A stretch of DNA of 64,000 nucleotides from Flavobacterium sp. LPB0248 (GTDB lineage: Bacteria; Bacteroidota; Bacteroidia; Flavobacteriales; Flavobacteriaceae), in NCBI RefSeq assembly GCF_013388355.1, contig NZ_CP058246.1, forward strand, positions 1,240,001 through 1,304,000. Direction: 5' to 3'. Below are positions 1 through 8,523 of this stretch, one piece after another (the first letter of the stretch is position 1; each line of letters starts with the position of its first letter). The notes beneath the pieces were generated by a model, which worked only from the letters and a program-made list of their open reading frames with translations, did no database searches and was not told where the DNA came from. A program made the translations under genes and the position numbers.

Positions 1-393
1 CGGAATAAATCTAGTCCAGAATGCTTCCATAAAAAATCTGTTATGCTTTTTAGAAGCTTCTATTATTCTCTGAGCATCTTTATAAGACAAAGACATTGGT
101 TTTTCGCAAAGAACATGTTTGCCATTTTCTAATGCTTTTATAGATAGTTCAACGTGCGAGTTATGAGGAGTTGCAATGTAAACAATTTCAACTTCCGAAT
201 CTTCAAAAAGCAAATCATAAGAATTATACATTCTTAAAGCATTAAATTTTTCACCAAACTGCTCTGCCTTAGTAAGATCTCTTGAAGCAACTGCCGTCAG
301 TTCAGCATTTTCAATCAATAACAAATCAGATGCAAACTGACTTGCAATATTTCCGAGCCCTACTATTCCCCATTTAATGCTTCTATTTCCCAT
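1..393 (-). CDS. Gfo/Idh/MocA family oxidoreductase, partial
   Basis: This is the N-terminal 131 codons of a gene whose 3' end lies beyond the left edge of the window. The protein starts MGNRSIKWGIVGLGNIASQF, with the GxGxxA/S dinucleotide-binding turn at about residues 11-16. It continues with VYIATPHNSHVE and the family hallmark CEKPMSLS at about residues 96-103, followed by FMEAFWTRF. These are typical of the NAD(P)-binding Rossmann domain of sugar or inositol dehydrogenase-like oxidoreductases. The substrate cannot be told from this half. The ATG at 391-393 is the only sensible start. The gene diverges from amt and shares a 316-bp intergenic region with it. Confidence 0.85.
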   Translation of the reverse strand, partial: MGNRSIKWGIVGLGNIASQFASDLLLIENAELTAVASRDLTKAEQFGEKFNALRMYNSYDLLFEDSEVEIVYIATPHNSHVELSIKALENGKHVLCEKPMSLSYKDAQRIIEASKKHNRFFMEAFWTRFIP

Positions 394-709
394 TCTTATA
401 TTATAATCATCAAAATTGTTAAAAAGATTAAAAAATATCCTTTACAACCTGTAAGAGACATTTTTTAAACAACAAATATCTATTATCCTACAAAAAATAG
501 CAATCAATTACCCCAAAAATTATCAAAAATGGTGGTAAGTGAAAAAAAAATGTTGCCAAATTGTAAATTTTAAGTTTGTTTTAAGAAATTCACGCAAAAT
601 CATAGGGGTTAAATTTTAAATTTAACAAAAATTAAACATGTAACCCTATTTTTTTAGGGGGTATTAAATCATTTTATACTTTTATAAAAAATTTTAAAAC
701 TAAATAACT
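394..709. other. intergenic region with possible amt leader
   Basis: This 316-bp AT-rich spacer separates the divergent oxidoreductase and amt genes; no gene is seen in it. A TAAGTTTG box at 571-578 fits the Bacteroidota -7 pattern on the plus strand, but the nearest TTG (553-555) is only 15 nt upstream, which is short. Just before amt there is a CCCTA (644-648) / TAGGG (655-659) hairpin with a T loop. An ATAGGGGTT stretch at 602-610 could pair instead with AACCCTAT at 642-649. The start of the amt transcript cannot be fixed from sequence. Confidence 0.4.
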
Positions 710-2026
710 ATGCGAAAAATTATTTTAAGTGTGATTCTTATCACGATTTTGGTACTAAGCTTTATTTCAAACTTTATCATTGCAGACAACCCAATTCCTG
801 CAGAAGCAGTAAAGTTTGATACAGGAGATACTGCCTGGATGATCGTTGCAACAGCTTTTGTATTGTTAATGACACCTGGATTAGGATTTTTCTACGGAGG
901 TATGGTAGGTAAGAAAAACGTAATTAGTACTATGCTTCAAAGTTTTATGGCAATGGTAATTGTTACTATTCTATGGACAGTTGTTGCTTTTGGATTGGCT
1001 TTTGGACCAACAATTGGAGGAATTATCGGAAATCCATCTGAGAATTTGTTCTTTGCAGGAGTTGGAACCAATACCGCATGGAGCCTTGCACCAACAATTC
1101 CATTTATATTATTCGCATTATTTCAGGCAAAATTCGCCATCATTACTCCTGCATTAATTACAGGTGCTTTTGCAGAACGTATTCGTTTCTGGGCTTATTT
1201 GTTATTCATGGTTTTATTCATATTATTAATATACGCTCCACTTGCGCACATGACATGGCATCCTGATGGATATTTCTTCAAAATGGGAGTTCTTGACTTC
1301 GCTGGAGGAACTGTAGTTCACATGAGCGCTGGATGGGCTGCTTTGGCTGGAGCTATCTTCTTAGGAAAAAGAAAAGTTCAAAAAGTAAATCCTGCTAGAA
1401 TTACTTATGTATTATTAGGAACTGGTTTACTTTGGTTTGGATGGTTTGGTTTCAACGCTGGATCTGCTTTAGGAGCAAATGGTCTTGCTGCTCAAGCTTT
1501 AGGAACAACTACTGTTGCTGCTGCAGCTGCTGCAATGGCTTGGGTTTTCCTTGATAAAATCTTAGGACATAAATTATCTGCTCTTGGAGCTTGTATCGGA
1601 GCTGTTGTAGGTCTTGTTGCTATTACTCCTGCTGCTGGTTTCGTAAGTATTCCTCACGCAATCTTCATTGGTTTATTCTCTGCAATTGTAAGTAACATTG
1701 TAGTGAGCAAATTCCCTAAAGGAAAAATCGACGATGCTCTTGACGTATTTGCTTGTCATGGTGTTGGCGGTATGGTAGGTATGCTTTTAACTGGTGTTTT
1801 TGCATCAAAAGCAATCAACCCAGCTGTTGGAGATAATCAAGGTTTAATCTTCGGAACTCCAACTTTATTCATCAACCAATTGACTGCTTTAGTTGCAGTT
1901 TCAATCTTTGCCTTTATAGGTTCTTATGTATTATTCTTTATCGTAAATAAAATTACTCCTCTAAGAGTTACAGAAGAAAAAGAAGAACTTGGACTAGACA
2001 TCTCTCAACACGGAGAATTCTTGTAA
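710..2026 (+). CDS. amt: ammonium transporter Amt
   Basis: This is an inner-membrane ammonium channel of 438 residues. The first 25 residues form a cleavable-looking signal (MRKIILSVILITILVLSFIS), as in many Amt proteins. The Amt signature MTPGLGFFYGGMV follows at about residues 53-65. The twin pore histidines are visible: H204 in GGTVVHMSAGW and H350 in LDVFACHGVGGMVG. The aromatic gate region WFGWFGFNAGSA is also present. Hydrophobic segments cover the whole length, consistent with 11 transmembrane helices. No glnK/PII gene lies next to it, so it appears to be a single-gene unit closed by the terminator at 2057-2092. Nitrogen-dependent control is expected from the family but is not shown by the sequence. 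Confidence 0.95.
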   Translation: MRKIILSVILITILVLSFISNFIIADNPIPAEAVKFDTGDTAWMIVATAFVLLMTPGLGFFYGGMVGKKNVISTMLQSFMAMVIVTILWTVVAFGLAFGPTIGGIIGNPSENLFFAGVGTNTAWSLAPTIPFILFALFQAKFAIITPALITGAFAERIRFWAYLLFMVLFILLIYAPLAHMTWHPDGYFFKMGVLDFAGGTVVHMSAGWAALAGAIFLGKRKVQKVNPARITYVLLGTGLLWFGWFGFNAGSALGANGLAAQALGTTTVAAAAAAMAWVFLDKILGHKLSALGACIGAVVGLVAITPAAGFVSIPHAIFIGLFSAIVSNIVVSKFPKGKIDDALDVFACHGVGGMVGMLLTGVFASKAINPAVGDNQGLIFGTPTLFINQLTALVAVSIFAFIGSYVLFFIVNKITPLRVTEEKEELGLDISQHGEFL

Positions 2027-2056
2027 TAAATTAATTTTCACTTTCGCTTGATAAAT

Positions 2057-2092
2057 AAAAAAGCACTCTAAATTTGACTTAGAGTGCTTTTT
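2057..2092 (+). terminator. rho-independent terminator after amt
   Basis: A GCACTCTAA / TTAGAGTGC stem with a short loop is followed by TTTTT. A run of A on the left side would let it also work on the minus strand. It lies 31 bp after the amt stop codon. Confidence 0.85.
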
Positions 2093-2199
2093 GCTTTGAA
2101 TTAAATCCCTTTTATATTTTAGATTTTAGAATGTAGATTTAAGATTTCTGAATCATCCTCTCGCTTCTATTATCTTGCTTCTATTATCTTTTCTCTTAA

Positions 2200-4281
2200 T
2201 TACTTAAAATTCGAAATTCCTTCTTTCAGCCAATTAAGATATTCATCGGCACTTACATAACTTATTGTAGGCTTAGAAGTATTCATATTATTTCCTTCCA
2301 AATCAGTAATCACATACAAAGGCTGAGTATTGGTTTTATATTTAGAAATCATAAAATCTGTCCATTTATCGCCAACTGTAATGATTTTGTCTCCTGATGC
2401 TGTTGTAAATTGTTTCTCTTTTGGCAATTCACGTTTATCATCAACGTAAAGAGAAATTAAAACTACATCATTTTTAAGAATCGGCAGAATTGCTGGCTCT
2501 GACCAAACATTATTTTCCATTTTTCTACAGTTTACGCAAGCATAACCTGTAAAATCGAGCATAATTGGCTTATTGATTTCTTTTGCGTAAGCTAAACCAT
2601 CTTCGTAATCGTGGAAAACCATAATTCCGTGCGGCCCTAATTCTGCTCCCGCTGGAAGTCCTTTAATAGATTCTGAAGAAACTGCTCCGTTTCTTGATCC
2701 TCCCACTCCAAACGGACTTTCACTATACTGCGGCGGCGGCGGGAATGCACTAATTAATTTTAAAGGCGCTCCCCAAAGTCCAGGAATTAAATACATCGTA
2801 AATACTAATGTCAATAATCCTAAATACAATCTTCCAACAGAAATATGATTCGTCGGACTATCGTGAGGCAAAGTAATTTTTCCGAACAAATACAACGTCA
2901 TTGCTCCGAAAATAGCAATCCAGATTGCGATAAATACTTCTCTTTCTAAGAAATGCAATTGTAAAACCAAATCGGCATTTGATAAGAATTTGAATGCTAA
3001 AGCCAATTCTAAAAACCCTAAAACCACTTTTACAGTATTTAGCCATCCTCCAGATTTTGGCAAAGAGTTTAACCATCCTGGGAACATTGCAAATAACATA
3101 AACGGAAGCGCTAATGCTAAAGAGAATCCTAACATTCCAACAATTGGAGCAATTCCTCCGTTTGAAGCTGCGTCAACTAATAGCGTCCCAACAATTGGTC
3201 CTGTACACGAAAATGAAACAATAGCTAATGCCAAAGCCATAAACAATATACCTATGATACCACCTTTATCGGCTTGTTGATCTGCTTTGTTTGCCCACGA
3301 ATTTGGAAGCATAATTTCAAATGCTCCTAAAAACGACGTTGCAAAAATGACCAAAATAATGAAGAAAACTAAATTAAACCAAACATCTGTAGATAACGCA
3401 TTTAAAGCATCGGCCCCAAAAATCTTAGTTACAAGCAAACCTAATACTACATAAATAGCGATAATTGAAAGTCCATAAAAAATCGCATTTCTAATTCCTT
3501 TTGCTCTAGTTTTACTTTGTTTAGTAAAAAAGCTCACCGTCATTGGAATCATTGGAAAAACACAAGGTGTAAATAAAGCGGCAAAACCACCTAAAAATGC
3601 AAGAAAAAAGATTGACCATAAACTTCTTGTCGGCGCTGATACAGGAATTTCTTCTTTTGCAGTTTCAGCCGTTTTCTCTACTTTTGGCTGTACGGCTTCT
3701 TCTTTTTTAACAGTATCAACCGCCAAACCAACAACTTTTGTTTCGTCTAATTTTGCCTCTGCTACAACTGGAACTTCATCCATTTTAAAAGTTGAAGGTA
3801 CTGCAATTGAGAATTTTTTATTTGAATTGATACAAACTTCTTTACAAACTTGAAAATCAAACTCTACATCAACCGTTTTTAAATTTGGGTTTATGATTTT
3901 TATCTCTTGTTCGATATGTGCTTTGCCTTCAAAGAAAGTTTCGTCTACACCAAAAACATCGTTAAAAGCTGTTCTTGTTTTGCCTTCTTTTGCTTTTCCA
4001 ACTAACTCGTAATTTCCTTTTTGGTTTTTAAACGAAATTTCCAAAGCAAGTGGTCCGCCATCTGGCGTAAACTGAGAATACATGTGCCAGTCTTTTTCGA
4101 TCGTTCCATCAAAAATCAAAATAACTTTATCTCCTTTTTTCTCCATTTTAGAAGTCCATTTTACTGGTTCTAAAATTTGAGCGTTACTTGCTAATGCAAA
4201 AAAGAAAAAGAGTAAAAAAACATTGATTTTATTCCAGATACTTTTCGAAGTTATCGACTGATGGGCTTGAGTAAAGTTCAT
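2200..4281 (-). CDS. dsbD: DsbD-like protein-disulfide reductase with C-terminal thioredoxin domain
   Basis: This 693-residue membrane protein should carry electrons from cytoplasmic thioredoxin to the periplasm. A signal segment is followed by a DsbC/DsbD-alpha-like domain holding the pair QVCKEVC at about residue 145. The central DsbD membrane domain (about residues 220-510) has the conserved cysteines in FTPCVFPMIPM and FSCTGPIVG. The C-terminal thioredoxin-like domain has YACVNCRKME at about residue 580. All three cysteine pairs needed for the relay are therefore present. It is longer than E. coli DsbD (565 aa), mostly through linkers. The start codon overlaps the tilS stop by one base (TAATG), so the two genes are co-transcribed and probably translationally coupled. 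Confidence 0.92.
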   Translation of the reverse strand: MNFTQAHQSITSKSIWNKINVFLLFFFFALASNAQILEPVKWTSKMEKKGDKVILIFDGTIEKDWHMYSQFTPDGGPLALEISFKNQKGNYELVGKAKEGKTRTAFNDVFGVDETFFEGKAHIEQEIKIINPNLKTVDVEFDFQVCKEVCINSNKKFSIAVPSTFKMDEVPVVAEAKLDETKVVGLAVDTVKKEEAVQPKVEKTAETAKEEIPVSAPTRSLWSIFFLAFLGGFAALFTPCVFPMIPMTVSFFTKQSKTRAKGIRNAIFYGLSIIAIYVVLGLLVTKIFGADALNALSTDVWFNLVFFIILVIFATSFLGAFEIMLPNSWANKADQQADKGGIIGILFMALALAIVSFSCTGPIVGTLLVDAASNGGIAPIVGMLGFSLALALPFMLFAMFPGWLNSLPKSGGWLNTVKVVLGFLELALAFKFLSNADLVLQLHFLEREVFIAIWIAIFGAMTLYLFGKITLPHDSPTNHISVGRLYLGLLTLVFTMYLIPGLWGAPLKLISAFPPPPQYSESPFGVGGSRNGAVSSESIKGLPAGAELGPHGIMVFHDYEDGLAYAKEINKPIMLDFTGYACVNCRKMENNVWSEPAILPILKNDVVLISLYVDDKRELPKEKQFTTASGDKIITVGDKWTDFMISKYKTNTQPLYVITDLEGNNMNTSKPTISYVSADEYLNWLKEGISNFK

Positions 4282-5591
4282 TATTGTAATTCTATTTTAA
4301 GTATTTTATTTGTGGCTTTTTCTATTTTAAAACGTTCATCCTGTCTCATTCCGACTACCCAGACTATTTGATTATCAGAACATAAAATCCATGTTTTTTC
4401 CTTTTCGATCAATGACAGCTTTTCATCTTTAAAAAGTTTACTAACTTTTTTTGACTTTCCACGCATTCCAAAAGGCTGAAAAACATCTCCTTCTTTCCAT
4501 TTACGTAATATCAAAGGGTAGTGGATTTTATCGGAATCGACAAATATAACTTTATTTGAGCCGAATGTTGTGTGACCTACGTTACAAAGACTCATTTTTA
4601 AGGGAAAATTAACTTCTGTCTCATTTGCATCAATCTCATATTCTTCTTTTTCTAAGATTTCAACAAGCGGACTCAAAATCAATATTTCTCTATTTTTCAG
4701 TAATCTAAATTCTTCTGAAAACACCTGTTTCCCAGATTGGCTTTCAACCAAATCATAAATATCATTCCATGCCGAAAAACCAAATTCTTTCAGCCATTGG
4801 TATAAATACGATTTATAATTAGGAAGTTTTTTTAGCTGTTTTAAATCAAAATGAATATCATCACCAACTTCTTTTGCTACCTGTTGATAAATCATGATTG
4901 ATGCATCTTCAACCATTTCTTTTGATTCTTGAAGAAAAGATTGTGTTTTCTGAAAAGCATCCAAAAAATTCGGATTGATTTCTTTTAAAACAGGAACCAA
5001 ATTATGACGGATTTTATTTCTCAGATATTTAGTTGAAGCATTACTACTGTCTTCTCTCCATTCAATATTGTTTTCCTGAGCATATTTCAAAATTTCTTCT
5101 CTCGAAAAAGGAAGCAACGGACGAATAATTTTATCGTTTTGTTCCGGAATTCCAGTTAAACCTTCTAAACCAGTTCCGCGAGTTAAGTTGATGATAAAAG
5201 TTTCTAGATTATCATCGGCGTGATGTGCAGTTAGAATATAATCGAAGTTTTCTTCTTCTAATAATTCATAAAACCAACTATAACGAAGTTCCCGTGCAGC
5301 AACTTGCGTAGAGAGTTTGTAATCTTTAGCGAAAGCTTCTGTATCAAAATGAGTCGTAAAAATCGGGATATTATTCTGATCGCAATACTTTTTAATAAAT
5401 TCCTGATCTCCAAAACTTTCTAATCCGCGAAGCTGGAAATTGCAATGCAAAACCGCAATTTCATAAGGCAATTGATTCATTAAATGCAGCAAAACCATAC
5501 TATCTAGTCCACCGCTTACAGCCAGAAAAAGTTTTTTTTCGGCTAAAAAGGCAAATCTTGAAACGATATGATTTTGAAATTTTGAAAACAT
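4281..5591 (-). CDS. tilS: tRNA(Ile)-lysidine synthetase TilS
   Basis: This enzyme converts the wobble cytidine of tRNA-Ile(CAU) to lysidine using ATP. The PP-loop motif SGGLDSMVLLHL lies close to the N-terminus, followed by HCNFQLRG and the LTAHHADDNLET motif typical of TilS. The RDSSNAS...LRNKIRHNLVP block is also characteristic. The C-terminal region carries the TilS C-domain (FGMRGKSKKVSKLF and similar). The start is taken at MFSKFQNHIV (5591; 436 aa), because a longer reading back to 5669 adds 26 residues that have no counterpart in the family and run towards a repeat. The gene is followed without a gap by dsbD. Confidence 0.93.
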   Translation of the reverse strand: MFSKFQNHIVSRFAFLAEKKLFLAVSGGLDSMVLLHLMNQLPYEIAVLHCNFQLRGLESFGDQEFIKKYCDQNNIPIFTTHFDTEAFAKDYKLSTQVAARELRYSWFYELLEEENFDYILTAHHADDNLETFIINLTRGTGLEGLTGIPEQNDKIIRPLLPFSREEILKYAQENNIEWREDSSNASTKYLRNKIRHNLVPVLKEINPNFLDAFQKTQSFLQESKEMVEDASIMIYQQVAKEVGDDIHFDLKQLKKLPNYKSYLYQWLKEFGFSAWNDIYDLVESQSGKQVFSEEFRLLKNREILILSPLVEILEKEEYEIDANETEVNFPLKMSLCNVGHTTFGSNKVIFVDSDKIHYPLILRKWKEGDVFQPFGMRGKSKKVSKLFKDEKLSLIEKEKTWILCSDNQIVWVVGMRQDERFKIEKATNKILKIELQ

Positions 5592-5656
5592 CTGATAAAA
5601 GTAAAAAATTAAATTCGATCTATTTTTAAACGAAATGTTAAGCGTTGTTTTTTTCT

Positions 5657-5796
5657 GCCACGAATTCACGAATTCTTTTTTTTGCCTCTCCCGATAGCTA
5701 TCGGGATAAAAAGATTCTCACAGATTTTTTAATCATTTTAATCTGTGGCTATATTTTTTTTTATCGAATTGAAGAAAAAATTCGTGAATTCGTGGC
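5657..5796. repeat. nested inverted repeat (family A) between tilS and pabB
   Basis: GCCACGAATTCACGAATT at 5657-5674 is answered by AATTCGTGAATTCGTGGC at 5779-5796. Inside lie a perfect 16-bp palindrome CCCGATAGCTATCGGG (5690-5705) and a CACAGATT / AATCTGTG pair (5719-5726 / 5740-5747). The whole 140 bp can fold as one long hairpin. The outer arms recur at 20017, 27889, 27976, 28014 and 34925, so this is an interspersed repeat family. Confidence 0.8.
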
Positions 5797-5805
5797 AAAC
5801 AAAAA

Positions 5806-7092
5806 TTACTGCAAAACTTCGTGCATTGCCTTTGCTTTCAGCAAACATTCTTCGTATTCTTTTTCTGGAATTGAAAGTGATGTTATAGCGCTTCCAACCG
5901 AAAAAGAAATATATTTATTTTCCTGATTGTATAAAATACTTCTGATTACAACATTAAAATCAAAATCGCCATCTGGAGTAAAATAACCAACCGCACCGCT
6001 ATATAATCCTCTTTTGGTTTCTTCTATTTTTTCGACAATTTCCATAACTGAAATCTTTGGAGCTCCTGTCATGCTTCCCATTGGAAATGTTGTTTTCAAA
6101 ACATCTACTGCAGAATATTGCGGATCTAATTTTGAAGTTATAGTAGAAATCATCTGATGCACTTGTAAAAACGAATAAATCCCACAAAGTTCTTCAACCT
6201 CAACCGAACCTTTTTGAGACGTATGCGACAAATCATTTCGAACTAAATCGGTTATCATAATATTTTCAGCTCGTTCTTTAGCATCAGAAGCCAAAATATT
6301 CTTTGATTTTTCATCCTCAATCGGATCTGCAAAACGCTTAGAAGTTCCTTTGATTGGTTGTGAAATAATCTTATCTCCTTCTTTTTTCAAATATCGCTCT
6401 GGTGAAGCAGAAAGCAAATATTGTCTGTAATTTTTAAAGAAAACTGAAAAAGGCGCTTGTGAAATTTCATTCAATTTCTGGAACTTTTCTAACGGATTTA
6501 TAACAGCATCTTCGGCATAAAATTCCATACAGAAATTTGCTTCGTACATATCCCCAATATGAATATGATGAAGCATTTTATTTACTTTTTCAACGTACAA
6601 TTCTTTCGAAATACGTTGCTTCACTTCGACTCCGCTCAGTGTGACAAATGTTTCAGTTTGACTTTCGACTATCTCATTAAAATCCTCTTCAACCTCATCA
6701 TCACAAAGCATTAAATATTGAATTTCGAGTTCATTTCCCTTTAGAATAAAAACTTTTTTAGGCTGAAAGAAAAACAAGTCAGGAAAGTCCAAACCATCAA
6801 AATTATTTGACTGAAGATTTTCAATATCATTCTTTAAATCATAAGAAAGATATCCAAAAAGCCAGTCTTTTGTGTTTTGCTGATATTGTTTTAAATCTTC
6901 AAAAGCATTGTAATAATCTGTTTTTAAAGACGTAAAAGCATCTACTGCGAATATGCAGTCGAAACTAGAATACTGCTGCGGATAAGAATTACTGTCTAAA
7001 AAAACGACTTCGCGAAATTGCTGCGCCCAACTTAAAAGCTGTTCTTTAAACAGTTTCGGATTGGCAATATTTTTACGGATGGAAACTCTCAA
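5806..7092 (-). CDS. pabB: aminodeoxychorismate synthase component I
   Basis: This 428-residue chorismate-binding enzyme makes 4-amino-4-deoxychorismate for folate synthesis. The C-terminal two thirds carry the family core: LLSASPERYL, SQPIKGTSKR, AKERAENIMITDLVRNDLS, FPMGSMTGAPK and SGAVGYFTPDGDFDFNVVIR. The PIKGT lysine distinguishes PabB from anthranilate synthase TrpE, which has PIAGT. No pabA or pabC is adjacent. The linker before the catalytic domain (residues about 149-157, bases 6622-6645) is encoded by a copy of an intergenic repeat found again at 34779, so the reading frame passes through a repeat. The gene is probably transcribed on its own. Confidence 0.92.
   Translation of the reverse strand: MRVSIRKNIANPKLFKEQLLSWAQQFREVVFLDSNSYPQQYSSFDCIFAVDAFTSLKTDYYNAFEDLKQYQQNTKDWLFGYLSYDLKNDIENLQSNNFDGLDFPDLFFFQPKKVFILKGNELEIQYLMLCDDEVEEDFNEIVESQTETFVTLSGVEVKQRISKELYVEKVNKMLHHIHIGDMYEANFCMEFYAEDAVINPLEKFQKLNEISQAPFSVFFKNYRQYLLSASPERYLKKEGDKIISQPIKGTSKRFADPIEDEKSKNILASDAKERAENIMITDLVRNDLSHTSQKGSVEVEELCGIYSFLQVHQMISTITSKLDPQYSAVDVLKTTFPMGSMTGAPKISVMEIVEKIEETKRGLYSGAVGYFTPDGDFDFNVVIRSILYNQENKYISFSVGSAITSLSIPEKEYEECLLKAKAMHEVLQ
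6622..6645. repeat. interspersed repeat (family D) inside pabB
   Basis: The plus strand reads CACTTCGACTCCGCTCAGTG followed by TGAC. The same sequence in the other orientation, with four changes in 24, is found between genes at 34779-34802. Here it lies in frame and codes for TLSGVEVK in the linker of PabB. Confidence 0.7.
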
Positions 7093-7222
7093 AAATGGTA
7101 ATTTTAAAGGTCAAAATTACGACAAAATTATTTCATTAGCAGAAAACAAAAAAATAATCCAACGTTTTGAATTGCATTACAAAACTGTTAAAAACAGATA
7201 CTTTTTATAAGAAAAAATTCGT

Positions 7223-7230
7223 TATATTTG
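7223..7230 (+). promoter_or_regulatory. possible -7 box for the DoxX-like gene
   Basis: TATATTTG matches the Bacteroidota -7 pattern TAnnTTTG. No clear -33 box is seen. If used, the transcript has a 5' leader of about 150 nt before the gene at 7391. Confidence 0.4.
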
Positions 7231-7390
7231 ATATACATTTAGATTAATCCTAAAACAGCATTAATTTGATTGTAAAATCCTTAAAAAAGAACCTCAAAAA
7301 AAATAATTTGAGATTCTCGTTTGAGCTTTAGATTGCATCTTTTCCAATAACTTAATTATATTTTTTAACCCTTAAAAAATCCTAAGTATT

Positions 7391-7765
7391 ATGAAAATTG
7401 CCACAATTATTGTCCGCGTTTTAATCGGTCTTTTGCTGCTTTTCGCCTCTATCAGTTATTTTTTCCACCTTATGCCTGAACCAGAAACTACAGGAGACTT
7501 TAAAGCTTTTAATGTTGGTTTAATGGCTTCTACGTATTTAATGCCTCTAGCAAAATCTATCGAATTGCTTTGTGGAATTGCATTTGTAACTGGGCGTTAT
7601 GTAACTTTAGCAAACATCTTGATCTTACCGATTACGGTAAATATTTTGTTTATCAATTATTTCCTTACGCCAGATGGCTTGCCTATTGCGGCTCTTCTTT
7701 TTCTAGGAAATTTATTCTTGATCTACAGATACTGGGATAATTACAAAAGTGTTTTTACTGCCTAA
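7391..7765 (+). CDS. DoxX-like small membrane protein
   Basis: This is a 124-residue protein with four hydrophobic segments (about residues 5-25, 48-66, 70-92 and 98-116) and very short loops. The layout, the first helix with RVLIGLLLLFASISYFF and the second with SIELLCGIAFVTGRY resemble the DoxX/DoxD-like family of inner-membrane proteins. No enzymatic motif can be seen and the biological role is unknown. It stands alone, convergent with blc, and shares the bidirectional terminator at 7784-7822. Confidence 0.7.
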   Translation: MKIATIIVRVLIGLLLLFASISYFFHLMPEPETTGDFKAFNVGLMASTYLMPLAKSIELLCGIAFVTGRYVTLANILILPITVNILFINYFLTPDGLPIAALLFLGNLFLIYRYWDNYKSVFTA

Positions 7766-7783
7766 ACATCTTTTGACTCAAAA

Positions 7784-7822
7784 TAAAAAGTCCGTCAGAT
7801 ATAACACTGACGGACTTTTTAT
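7784..7822. terminator. bidirectional terminator between the DoxX-like gene and blc
   Basis: AAAAAGTCCGTCAG and CTGACGGACTTTTT form a perfect stem around a 7-nt loop, with A/T runs on both sides. It lies between the two convergent stop codons. Confidence 0.88.
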
Positions 7823-7824
7823 TT

Positions 7825-8367
7825 TTAATTTGTCTTATCATGTTTTACCCAAACTAGATCGGTTACTTTATACCCAATTTCCTGAGCTTTGATAAGAAAG
7901 TCTGCTTTTATACTTTCTGGAATTGTTTTTTCTCTAGAAAGTATCCACATGTATTTTAAATTTTCTCCAGCTACAAGTGCGTATTTGTAATCAGGATCGA
8001 TTGCTACGACATTGTAACCAGAATAAAAAGGACCAAAAAATGAGACTTTCAGCATACCAATATTGTCCTTTTTGACAAATCTAGCTTTCCCGACACTTTG
8101 TTCCCATTTGTCTTTTTTGACATTATAGCCCTTATTATCGACTTTTATAGTTTTATCTTCGTTCAAAGAATACTCGGCAGTTACATTGTTCAAATCTCTT
8201 TCCCATTTGTAATCTAATCTGGCAATTTCATACCATTTTCCGAGATATTTTGCGCTGTCAAAGTTTGTTACAGCTTTTGCTTTATTTGGAATTCCTCCTC
8301 CGCATGAGTACAACGCGATTCCGATTCCTGCTCCAATCAAAACTGGAACTACATATTTAGTTTTCAT
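7825..8367 (-). CDS. blc: lipocalin family lipoprotein (Blc-like)
   Basis: This is a 180-residue lipocalin. An N-terminal hydrophobic segment ends in ALYSCGGG, which looks like a lipobox, so it is probably lipid-anchored. The lipocalin signature LGKWYEIARLDYKWER begins at about residue 43. The later FFGPFYSGYNVVAIDPDYKYALVAG and MWILSREKTIPE match bacterial Blc. Blc binds fatty acids or lysophospholipids at the outer membrane under envelope stress; this is family knowledge. The upstream region has a CTATCTTT / AAAGATAG dyad (about 8370-8396) just before the start. Confidence 0.9.
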   Translation of the reverse strand: MKTKYVVPVLIGAGIGIALYSCGGGIPNKAKAVTNFDSAKYLGKWYEIARLDYKWERDLNNVTAEYSLNEDKTIKVDNKGYNVKKDKWEQSVGKARFVKKDNIGMLKVSFFGPFYSGYNVVAIDPDYKYALVAGENLKYMWILSREKTIPESIKADFLIKAQEIGYKVTDLVWVKHDKTN

Positions 8368-8472
8368 AACACTATCTTTTTAATTATCATAAAGATAGCA
8401 CCTGAACTACACATCTAATTTACAAAATTATTTTTGATTATTATATTATATAACGCTTAAAAATATTGCATA

Positions 8473-8505
8473 AAAAAACCGCCAGACTGCTCTGACGGTT
8501 TTAAA
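8473..8505 (-). terminator. terminator after lpdA
   Basis: CCGCCAGA and TCTGACGG form a stem (one non-Watson-Crick pair) with a 4-nt loop. The minus strand continues into a T run. It lies 19 bp after the lpdA stop. Confidence 0.75.
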
Positions 8506-8523
8506 TATGATTCAACGCAAAAA

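Noticed and set aside
5592..5669. N-terminal extension of TilS
   Set aside because: The extra 26 residues have no counterpart before the PP-loop in TilS proteins and end at the edge of a repeat; MFSKFQNHIV is the likelier start.
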